This document shows positions 16,775 to 23,022 of a DNA stretch of 27,547 nt, piece after piece. The first letter of the stretch is position 1. The number at the start of each line of letters is the position of its first letter. A program made the translations under genes and the position numbers. The notes under the pieces are model-generated. The model worked only from the letters and a program-made list of their open reading frames with translations, did not search any database and had not been told where the DNA came from. This DNA is from Pseudomonadota bacterium (GTDB taxonomy: Bacteria; Desulfobacterota; Syntrophobacteria; Syntrophobacterales; Syntrophobacteraceae), in NCBI GenBank assembly GCA_023416335.1, contig JAEZHY010000014.1:1-27547 (forward strand), read 5' to 3'.

Positions 16775-17215
16775 GCCGGCAGACCTCCGCTGTTTCAGGC
16801 AGGAGCCTGGGAAGTAAAGCGCCGAAGCGATTGGTGTATCGCAGTCCCAAACCTGACGTATGGACTATAGGAAGAGAGATCCAAACGAGAAATGGGTAGG
16901 AACGGTTATTTCATCAACGAAAGATATGGGGTTGCGTAGATCCGCTACCATGAAGGAAGGGACCGCGAATCGGCATACAAGCCATTTTGCAGAACCAGGG
17001 AATCTGCCTCGACATCGGATCTGTTTTTTGAGGACCTTGCGCGCCCTCTTCCCCTGTCTTAGACAATGGGCAGACGTCGGCAGAAAATTTGATGCCGAAG
17101 ATCACTCGATTGCGCCCTCTTTTGCATACCCGCGCAACGCTTTGTGCCCCACCATCCGGAACCGAGAGTCTTCGATACCCGGCAACACCAACCTCTAACC
17201 GAGGAGAACACCATT
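16775..17215. other. Divergent intergenic region, no gene recognised
   Basis: These 441 bases separate the leftward oxidoreductase remnant from the rightward DUF1269-type gene. ORFs across it have no ribosome site and unconvincing composition. I could not extend the oxidoreductase remnant further with confidence, and I identify no promoter. Confidence 0.4.
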
Positions 17216-17737
17216 ATGAGCAACCTGATTGTCACTGTCTTCGATGAGGAATTCCGGGCGCAGGAGGTCCGCATTGACCTTCTCAAAGAGAAAAAGAGCA
17301 GGAAACACCTGGATGATCTCGATGATGCGGTTGTTGTCCGGAGGACCGCGTCAGGTCACATCAAGCTTCACCATGTCTCTCACCTGACACTCGAGGGCGT
17401 TGTGAGCGGAGGTTTTCTTGGGAGCCTCCTGGGGGTCATTCTTTTGAATCCCGTTTTCGCTCTGTTCGGGCTGGCTGCCGGAGCGGTTGTCGGTGCGGTT
17501 TCGGGATCCATGTCCCACGTCGGAATAAGTGAAGAATTCATACACGAACTCGCTGCGCATCTGAAACCAGCGACATCGGCTCTCTGCATATTGGTCAATC
17601 AGCATTTGGACGAAATACTCGATGAGCTTTCACAATATGGGGGCAGAGTTCTGAAATCCTCCCTGCTGCACCAGGATGAGGAAAGGCTCCTGGCAGAGGT
17701 GAAGGGCAACGGGCTTGTGATGCCGGGGAAGCAATAA
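17216..17737 (+). CDS. DUF1269-type membrane protein
   Basis: This 173-residue protein matches the DUF1269 family: a ferredoxin-like N-terminal part (LIVTVFDEEFRAQEVRIDLLKEKKSRKHLDDLDDAVVV shape), a glycine-rich membrane hairpin (about residues 58-98, SGGFLGSLLGVILLNPVFALFGLAAGAVVGAVSG), and a C-terminal part with EEFIHELAAHLKPATSALCILV. The family is often linked to stress or envelope regulation, with no defined activity. GAGGAG lies 8 bases before ATG 17216, which excludes the longer frame from 17144. It stands alone, followed by repeat sequence. Confidence 0.85.
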   Translation: MSNLIVTVFDEEFRAQEVRIDLLKEKKSRKHLDDLDDAVVVRRTASGHIKLHHVSHLTLEGVVSGGFLGSLLGVILLNPVFALFGLAAGAVVGAVSGSMSHVGISEEFIHELAAHLKPATSALCILVNQHLDEILDELSQYGGRVLKSSLLHQDEERLLAEVKGNGLVMPGKQ

Positions 17738-18202
17738 GGTTTGAGCAGAACTGCCTGTCGCTCAAATCATCGCAGTAGCCTCGAACGACTCGCAGAGCCC
17801 ATCTTCGTCATTCCGGCCCTTCTCTTCGATCAGGACAAGTTCACATCGGAACCAGGCTTTTAGGGCGGTTTAATTGTGGATTCAAAACCTTAAAAGCTCT
17901 GGATCCCGGCTCAAAAGCACTGCCGGGATGACGGGATTGGGCCCCCGCGACATAAATGCCCGGGAACCATGTTCGTCTTCATTTGGGCGACAGCCCCGGA
18001 CGGCTTTAATCCATCTTCGGGCATTGCCATTCTATCTGTGATGTGCCAATAATACCGCCACTTTGCCTTCTCCTTCTCTCAAAGGGTTTGCGTCGCCGAG
18101 ACCCGTTCAGACGAATGGCGGGGAGCTTTGGCTTTTATGAGGGCAGTTCTTGTGATGCCCTTCCGTGACGAAGACAATCAACCAACTGGAGGGATCGCGC
18201 TT
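17738..18202. other. Intergenic region with second 240-base repeat
   Basis: Mostly direct-repeat copy 2 (17761-18001), with its atcccggc/gccgggat hairpin, then about 200 bases before the hydroxyacid dehydrogenase. An in-frame TTG at 18128 would extend that gene, but I see no ribosome site for it. No other gene seen. Confidence 0.5.
17761..18001 (+). repeat. 240-base direct repeat, copy 2
   Basis: Matches 11599-11841 in the same orientation, including the CTTCTCTTCGATCAGGACAAG block, GGATCCCGGCTCAAAAGCAC, the hairpin atcccggc (17903-17910) with gccgggat (17922-17929), and the GTCTTCATTTGGGC end. It follows a gene stop by 23 bases, as 3' REP-like elements often do. Confidence 0.8.
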
Positions 18203-19153
18203 ATGAGAATTCTGTTCGCCGCTCATGAGGAGAGGTGGGGTGGTTTTTTCGGCAGGATCCGATCCGAGTTGCCCGAACACGAATTTATTGCGTCTGGGAG
18301 ATATGGATTTGACAGCCTGAAGGGTTTCGATGTCCTGATTCCCACCATGGCCCGCGTGAGTCGGGAAACGCTTGGGACGATCGATCGGCTGCGGCTGATT
18401 CAGCAGGCCGGAGCGGGGCTGGAGGGCGTCGATATCAAAGCGGCCCGGGAATTGGGCATCCATGTTGCCAATGTCCCCGCGGGTATTTCCGGCAATGCCG
18501 ATTCCGTGGCCGAACTGGGGATATACATGCTTATAGGGCTTTCCCGTGACATTCGGGGGATGGCGAAAAGCCTGTCCCAACGTCAGATGGGAGTGCCTCT
18601 CGGCCGGGCTTTGAGCGGCAAAACCATCGGAATAGTCGGCCTGGGCAGCGTCGGGAAAGCCCTGATCAAGAGGCTCAAAGCCTTTGGTGTTCGCCTGATC
18701 GCGATCAAGCGCAGCAATCCGCAGAAAGCAAAGGAAGAACTCGGCCTGGACTGGGTGGGAGGCATGGAGGACCTGCCTGAATTGTTGAGCAGATCGGACC
18801 ACGTGATTCTGGCTCTTCCCCTGACTTCCGAAACGAAGAACCTCATGAATCGGGAAACCTTCTCCCGTATGAAGGAGGGGTCTTTTCTGATCAATCTTGC
18901 ACGAGGAGGAGTGGTTGATCGGGACGCTCTGGAGGAATCCCTCGCTTCGGGACGGCTCGCAGGGGCGGGCCTGGACGTGTTCTGGGAGGAGCCTCCCGAT
19001 CCGAACGATCCCATCTTTACTTACAACGTACTGGCTACCCCGCACATTGGAGGCGGCACGGACGTCTCTCTGCAGGGAATGGTGAAAACGGTGGCAGAAA
19101 ACCTCCGAAGGCTCGAAAAAGGTCTGGAGCCTCTTCACCTGCAAATGCCCTGA
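18203..19153 (+). CDS. D-isomer-specific 2-hydroxyacid dehydrogenase
   Basis: This 316-residue protein is a full-length NAD(P)-dependent 2-hydroxyacid dehydrogenase (phosphoglycerate / glyoxylate-hydroxypyruvate reductase-like), interconverting 2-oxo and D-2-hydroxy acids. Rossmann motif GIVGLGSVGKAL (G146-x-G148-x2-G151). Catalytic R234 (NLARGGVVD), E263 (DVFWEEPP) and H281 (ATPHIGG) are all present. The second strand of the cofactor domain ends IAIKRS with no acidic residue, which favours NADP over NAD. ATG 18203 follows GGAGGG by 9 bases; the TTG at 18128 is less likely. It converges with the TrpF-like gene, 61 bases between stops. Substrate unknown. Confidence 0.9.
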   Translation: MRILFAAHEERWGGFFGRIRSELPEHEFIASGRYGFDSLKGFDVLIPTMARVSRETLGTIDRLRLIQQAGAGLEGVDIKAARELGIHVANVPAGISGNADSVAELGIYMLIGLSRDIRGMAKSLSQRQMGVPLGRALSGKTIGIVGLGSVGKALIKRLKAFGVRLIAIKRSNPQKAKEELGLDWVGGMEDLPELLSRSDHVILALPLTSETKNLMNRETFSRMKEGSFLINLARGGVVDRDALEESLASGRLAGAGLDVFWEEPPDPNDPIFTYNVLATPHIGGGTDVSLQGMVKTVAENLRRLEKGLEPLHLQMP

Positions 19154-19214
19154 GGTTAGACCATCCGGAAGAGCCGGGGGGAAATGTGAGGAAACAAGGA
19201 CCCGGGACAAACGC

Positions 19215-19892
19215 TCATAACGCTTCCAGTGCTCGTTTGGCTCTCCGAACAAACAGCAGGACCTTTTCGGCAACTTTCCGCCCATCGGGATTTTCCACAC
19301 CCGTGTGACAATCGACGCCGGCCGGCCGGACCGTGTTAACAGCGGCGGCCACATTGTCTTCAGTGAGGCCTCCGGCCAGGAATACCGGCATGGGGGACAG
19401 TTCCACCAGTCTGCGGCTGACGGACCAGTTATGCACTTTTCCAGTCGCACCGCTCGCTCCGGTGGCGGAGTCGTAGGTATCGGTTATGAAGGCATCCACC
19501 ATCGGGGAATGGAGTTGGATCAAGGCCGCGAGGTCATCGTTGTAATCCCCGCGGATAATGAGGCTTTTGATCAGGAACCACTCCGGACGTGCAAGTCTCA
19601 ATGCTTCGAGTTCCGCATATTCAACAGGCCCATGCAACTGGACATATGACACTCCGAGGTATTCGCCGAGTTTGATGATTTCGCTTGCCCGGTCCAGGTA
19701 GGTAATCAGTACTGCATGAACGCCTTGCGGGAGGTCCCTGATTATCCGGGCGGCATCTTCTTCGGAAATATCTTCCCGGTGCACGGGCAGCCGCAGGGGA
19801 AATCCCAGATACCTGACCCCGCAGTCAATAAGCAGATTTGCTTCCTCCCGATCGATTACACCGGCTATCTGAATGAACGGGTCCCGATTCAT
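19215..19892 (-). CDS. Phosphoribosylanthranilate isomerase (TrpF)-like TIM barrel lacking catalytic Cys
   Basis: This 225-residue protein has the TrpF fold pattern: IQIAGVIDREEA at strand 1, LGFPLRLPVHR, VQLHG, FITDTYDSATGASGATGKVHNW, PVFLAGGLTEDNV, and GVDCHTGVEN at the phosphate site. In TrpF, strand 1 carries the general-base Cys in KxCG; here it is A10 (QIAGV). The partner acid corresponds to D138 (TDTY), which is kept, as is the G-x-TGK phosphate loop. The gene sits far from any other trp gene and starts 4 bases after an exported protein's stop. It may be a paralogue with another sugar-phosphate reaction, or inactive. TrpF activity is doubtful. Confidence 0.8.
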   Translation of the reverse strand: MNRDPFIQIAGVIDREEANLLIDCGVRYLGFPLRLPVHREDISEEDAARIIRDLPQGVHAVLITYLDRASEIIKLGEYLGVSYVQLHGPVEYAELEALRLARPEWFLIKSLIIRGDYNDDLAALIQLHSPMVDAFITDTYDSATGASGATGKVHNWSVSRRLVELSPMPVFLAGGLTEDNVAAAVNTVRPAGVDCHTGVENPDGRKVAEKVLLFVRRAKRALEAL

Positions 19893-19896
19893 GGTA

Positions 19897-21000
19897 CTAC
19901 TGCTCTGTTAATTGTTCCGCAGCCAGGTTTATGTCCGCGTGCGGAACGCGATCGGATTTAATGCCGCCGCCCCGGTATTCGCACCGGAAATACTCGCTCC
20001 ACGATTTGTCGTAAGCCTTGATCGCCCGGATATAGGTCACGAACGCGCCTTCCGTTCCGTATCCGTCAACATCCGGATGCAGTTTGATCATGAACTCGCT
20101 TGCTCCGGCATGCTTTCTGGTGGCGGCCCAATCGTAAGTATATCCGAGCCGGGTCCAGGGAGCCGTGTTTTCGGGAGCAGATGGATTGTAGTAGGTAGCT
20201 GCGGCATTGCATGCGAACCAGCCCTGGTACGACTGGTCGGTTGAGAAGAAAAAAACCGCATTCGGAAATGCCCATTTCATGCAATCGACACCCCGGAAAT
20301 TGATGGTTTCATCCAGTCGGACCGCCGGCTCCGCGCGATGGTCCGTAATCTCAGGATCGGGAGTCGGTCTGTAGAGGTCCGCCGGGTCTACCCACATTTC
20401 CACGATTACCTCATAGGACCTTCTCGGATTCAGACCCAACAACTGGACTATGCGTTCTTTGGTCGGAGGACACGATAATGAGGGCTGTGCCCAAAAGTAA
20501 TTGCGCAACTCCGGAGCTACCGTCACCCATAGGCCTCTTTTCAGGACGGATTTCCTCTCCCCGCCGGGCTGATGCTCGCCCCCCTGCGTATCCTTTCCGC
20601 CGAACATGCAGGGGTGATACAAGTCGAGATAAGTTTTCCTGTTCATGAATGCGGCAACACGGATGCGCGACTTTCCGGGAACGCCTTCCCAGCTAATTTC
20701 ACCACCGTTTAACACCTTCCTGTTGATACGGTCTTCGGGCCAGGGAGGCCCCTCATATCGGTGCGGCGGCACAACTGCAAGCAGATTGTTCGAAATCCTG
20801 TCGGGGGTTGCAGGCCCAGCGGTCTCGTCCAGCGACTTCTCAAATCTCAGGCAGTCGCTCTCCGTCCACAAACCGGTTGTCCATGTAGGCGCCTGAGCGC
20901 AATCGGCCGTATAACCGCAATATCCGACCCGGACCGAGAGCAGGAGAAACAGGACCAAACACAGATACAGGGTCCTTGCGTTGGATTTCCTGATGAGCAT
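19897..21000 (-). CDS. Exported hypothetical protein with conserved-looking cysteines
   Basis: This 367-residue protein starts with a signal peptide (TLYLCLVLFLLLSVRVGYCG). The mature part is rich in W, P and Y, with scattered cysteines (DCAQAP, ESDCLRF, HPCMFGG, LSCPPTKER, VDCMKW, WFACNAA, FRCEYRG) that could form disulfides. I see no domain I can name. GGAGGTGAGAA directly before ATG 21000 is a very good ribosome site. The stop lies 4 bases before the TrpF-like start, so the two are almost certainly co-transcribed, oddly pairing an exported and a cytosolic protein. Confidence 0.82.
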   Translation of the reverse strand: MLIRKSNARTLYLCLVLFLLLSVRVGYCGYTADCAQAPTWTTGLWTESDCLRFEKSLDETAGPATPDRISNNLLAVVPPHRYEGPPWPEDRINRKVLNGGEISWEGVPGKSRIRVAAFMNRKTYLDLYHPCMFGGKDTQGGEHQPGGERKSVLKRGLWVTVAPELRNYFWAQPSLSCPPTKERIVQLLGLNPRRSYEVIVEMWVDPADLYRPTPDPEITDHRAEPAVRLDETINFRGVDCMKWAFPNAVFFFSTDQSYQGWFACNAAATYYNPSAPENTAPWTRLGYTYDWAATRKHAGASEFMIKLHPDVDGYGTEGAFVTYIRAIKAYDKSWSEYFRCEYRGGGIKSDRVPHADINLAAEQLTEQ

Positions 21001-21052
21001 TTCTCACCTCCACACGGAAGAAACAGCCCGGAAGTACTTTCGTGATGCATTT

Positions 21053-21082
21053 CGGATAGCACCCGCCGGGGGATTGGGTCAA
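21053..21082 (-). promoter_or_regulatory. Possible sigma-70 promoter for the exported-protein operon
   Basis: On the minus strand TTGACC (21082-21077) is followed after 18 bases by TATCCG (21058-21053), about 50 bases before ATG 21000. The -10 box is poor, so this is tentative. Confidence 0.3.
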
Positions 21083-21326
21083 GGATATTTACGCGGCAGT
21101 CTTTTCAGGGCGAGACATGCTGGATAACGATTTAACAGCGAACAAAGTTGTCGTGTAGCCCGGATTCTCGAATACGGATGCACAGCGCAAGAGGTCCTGC
21201 GATGAGTCCCAAGAGTCGGCCGGACTTCGGGCCCCGGGTTATGAGAACGGTTGCATTTTTTGATGAGCTGTCGTGCGAAAATGCTGGAACTACTTCGCCG
21301 GGTAATATAAGAATCGGACAAGCTAT

Positions 21327-21354
21327 GGAACTTTTTATCATTCCGGTTGTCTAA
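21327..21354 (+). promoter_or_regulatory. Sigma-E-type (ECF) promoter of the sigma/anti-sigma/CHAT operon
   Basis: GGAACTT (21327-21333), 15-base spacer, GTCTAA (21349-21354) matches the RpoE-class consensus almost perfectly. The start point would be near 21361, about 20 bases before the sigma ATG. This implies that the sigma factor activates its own operon, as is usual for this class. I did not find a second site of comparable quality by eye elsewhere in the window. Confidence 0.75.
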
Positions 21355-21382
21355 TAAAGTAAGAAATGAGAAATGGGGCAGT

Positions 21383-21985
21383 ATGGTCGCATTCGTTGCG
21401 GGCCTGGCACAAAACGAAGACACAGCCGACATTCTGCACTTCCTTTCGGGCAGACGCGAGGCTCTCGACTCCCTGGTGTTGCGGCACAAGGACCGGATTT
21501 ACAACCTGTGCTACCGGCTCATGGGTGACGAGAACGACGCCGAAGAATGCGCGCAGGAGACTTTCATAAAGGTCTTCCGTTCGCTCGGACAGTTCCGGCT
21601 GGAGTCCAGTTTTTCCACCTGGCTTTACACGATTGCTGTCAATACCTGCAAAAACAAACGCAATTCGGCCGAGCATCGATTCTGGAAACGTATACTCCGG
21701 ATCGGGCCAAGACCGGAGGAGGAAGACGACGTTCCTCCGGACTTTGAAATTGAGGACGCCGCCCCTTCCGTTCTCGAACAAATAACGGAACACGAAAGAA
21801 ATTCTCTCCTCCAGGAGGCGATCGACTCGCTCCCGCAGGATCAAAGGACGGTCATTGTCCTCCGGCACATCGAGGAGTTAAGTTACGAGGAGATATGCAG
21901 CATTACGGGATTGAATCTCGGGACTCTGAAATCCAAACTGGCCCGTGCGCGCATGCAACTCCAGAAAAAGCTGCAGGGAGCATAA
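21383..21985 (+). CDS. ECF RNA polymerase sigma factor (RpoE-like)
   Basis: This 200-residue protein is an ECF (group 4) sigma factor. Region 2 spans about residues 25-90 (LVLRHKDRIYNLCYRLMGDENDAEECAQETF, then STWLYTIAVNTCKNKRN, the -10 recognition part). Region 4 spans about 145-198 (LPQDQRTVIVLRHIEELSYEEICSITGL then LGTLKSKLARARMQLQKKL, the helix-turn-helix reading the -35). The linker is acidic (PEEEDDVPPDFEIED). ATG 21383 is chosen since TTG 21347 would put the -10 of the promoter inside the gene; the ribosome site (GGGG) is weak. The anti-sigma gene follows after 11 bases. It should recognise GGAACTT/GTCTAA promoters, such as its own. Confidence 0.93.
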   Translation: MVAFVAGLAQNEDTADILHFLSGRREALDSLVLRHKDRIYNLCYRLMGDENDAEECAQETFIKVFRSLGQFRLESSFSTWLYTIAVNTCKNKRNSAEHRFWKRILRIGPRPEEEDDVPPDFEIEDAAPSVLEQITEHERNSLLQEAIDSLPQDQRTVIVLRHIEELSYEEICSITGLNLGTLKSKLARARMQLQKKLQGA

Positions 21986-21996
21986 GGGGAGACAGG

Positions 21997-22965
21997 ATGG
22001 AGTGCTCTGAGGTAAGAAAAATCCTTTTTGAAAATCCCGAAATGGACTTCCCGGCAGACCTCGATGAAGGGATAAGATCTCATCTGGCCGAGTGCCGCGG
22101 TTGCGCCGCTCAGCTGCATGCTTTGCAGGCGCAGTCACAGGCGCTGAAATCTCTGCCGAAGTTCCGCGCGCCCGTCGGCTTCCTGGACGAAGTCCAGCGA
22201 CAGGTCGAAGAGGGCCCACCGCTCCGGAGAATTCGTAAATACATCTCCTCCATGCTCAGTTCCGGGCAAATGTTGAAACTGGCCGGGGCCGCAACAGCTG
22301 CCGTCCTGGTAGTCGTCACCCTCCAGTCGGTCTATCGCGGCGGAAGCAACCAGGTACCCGTTCTATCCCCGCCCCCCCAGGCGCAGGCGCCTCAAGCCGA
22401 ACCGGCTCCCCCCCAAATGCCGACTCTTCGGGGAGGAATGCAGGAGAATGCGGCCTCGAAGCTCATGACTCCTAAAGCGGCAGCCCCTCAAGTCTCCGAT
22501 GCTGCCGTAGCAGCGCCCAGAGAAATTATAATTTCACTTGGAACACGCGGGAGACAGCATTCGGAAGAAGCGCCCGTATCGGCTTCCGCGCTGCCGGAAA
22601 GAAAAGAGAAAAGCTTTTCCGCGGGCGCACAGCCCGAGCGGATGGCTAAATCCGGCGGTCGGGAACGGTCGGTTGCTCCCGCTCCCCCGGATGCTTTCAC
22701 CGTGCAGCGCAGTTTGAGCGTTCAGGATGCGGTAGCGGAAGCTAAGCGTATTGTGGCTAACCTGGGCGGAACAGTTCAGGCGGAAGAAAAATCCGATCGG
22801 GCGGGGCCTCCCCGGGAACTCGATGCCCGGATCCCTGCCGAGAACTACCCGGCATTCTTGGATCGGCTGCGCTCGATAGGAGTTGTTACGGGAGATGTTA
22901 AGGAAGGCATGCCTCTTTCCGCGACTGTTCACCTGAAGCTCAGGTTTACTGACGACCAGTCCTGA
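21997..22965 (+). CDS. Membrane anti-sigma factor with zinc-finger N-terminus and long extracytoplasmic tail
   Basis: This 322-residue protein begins with a ZAS/zf-HC2-type domain: C3, then H29-x3-C33-x2-C36 (SHLAECRGC), the zinc signature of anti-sigma factors that hold ECF sigmas. A single membrane helix lies at about 93-109 (LKLAGAATAAVLVVVTL). Beyond it is a Pro/Ala/Gln-rich, probably disordered stretch (about 117-225, PPPQAQAPQAEPAPPQMP type), then a folded end (about 228-322, AEAKRIVANLGGTVQAEE...RIPAENYPAFLDRLRSIG) resembling DUF4349-like domains. ATG 21997 has AGGGGAGAC upstream. Co-transcribed with the sigma factor, 11 bases apart. The disordered tail on the far side of the membrane is a plausible target for the downstream CHAT protease. 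Confidence 0.88.
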   Translation: MECSEVRKILFENPEMDFPADLDEGIRSHLAECRGCAAQLHALQAQSQALKSLPKFRAPVGFLDEVQRQVEEGPPLRRIRKYISSMLSSGQMLKLAGAATAAVLVVVTLQSVYRGGSNQVPVLSPPPQAQAPQAEPAPPQMPTLRGGMQENAASKLMTPKAAAPQVSDAAVAAPREIIISLGTRGRQHSEEAPVSASALPERKEKSFSAGAQPERMAKSGGRERSVAPAPPDAFTVQRSLSVQDAVAEAKRIVANLGGTVQAEEKSDRAGPPRELDARIPAENYPAFLDRLRSIGVVTGDVKEGMPLSATVHLKLRFTDDQS

Positions 22966-23022
22966 GCGGCGAAATCCATCTAACCCCGATCCTGCTAAGA
23001 CCTTGTGCCGGGGGCATTGGCA

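Larger units (their letters stand above)
21001..21382. other. Divergent promoter region
   Basis: These 382 bases lie between the leftward exported-protein gene and the rightward sigma factor gene. The sigma-E-type promoter (21327-21354) reads right and a possible sigma-70 site (21053-21082) reads left. A 68-codon plus-strand ORF ends inside the sigma-E promoter and is not believed. Confidence 0.6.

Noticed and set aside
16860..17198. 112-codon plus-strand ORF
   Set aside because: No ribosome site and random-looking composition; it overlaps the leader of the DUF1269-type gene.
18107..19450. 447-codon minus-strand ORF opposite the hydroxyacid dehydrogenase
   Set aside because: The plus strand has full catalytic motifs, and the ORF also runs into the TrpF-like gene; it is a shadow.
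21148..21354. 68-codon plus-strand ORF before the sigma factor
   Set aside because: Its end lies in the -10 box of the sigma-E-type promoter, it lacks a ribosome site, and the composition is unconvincing.
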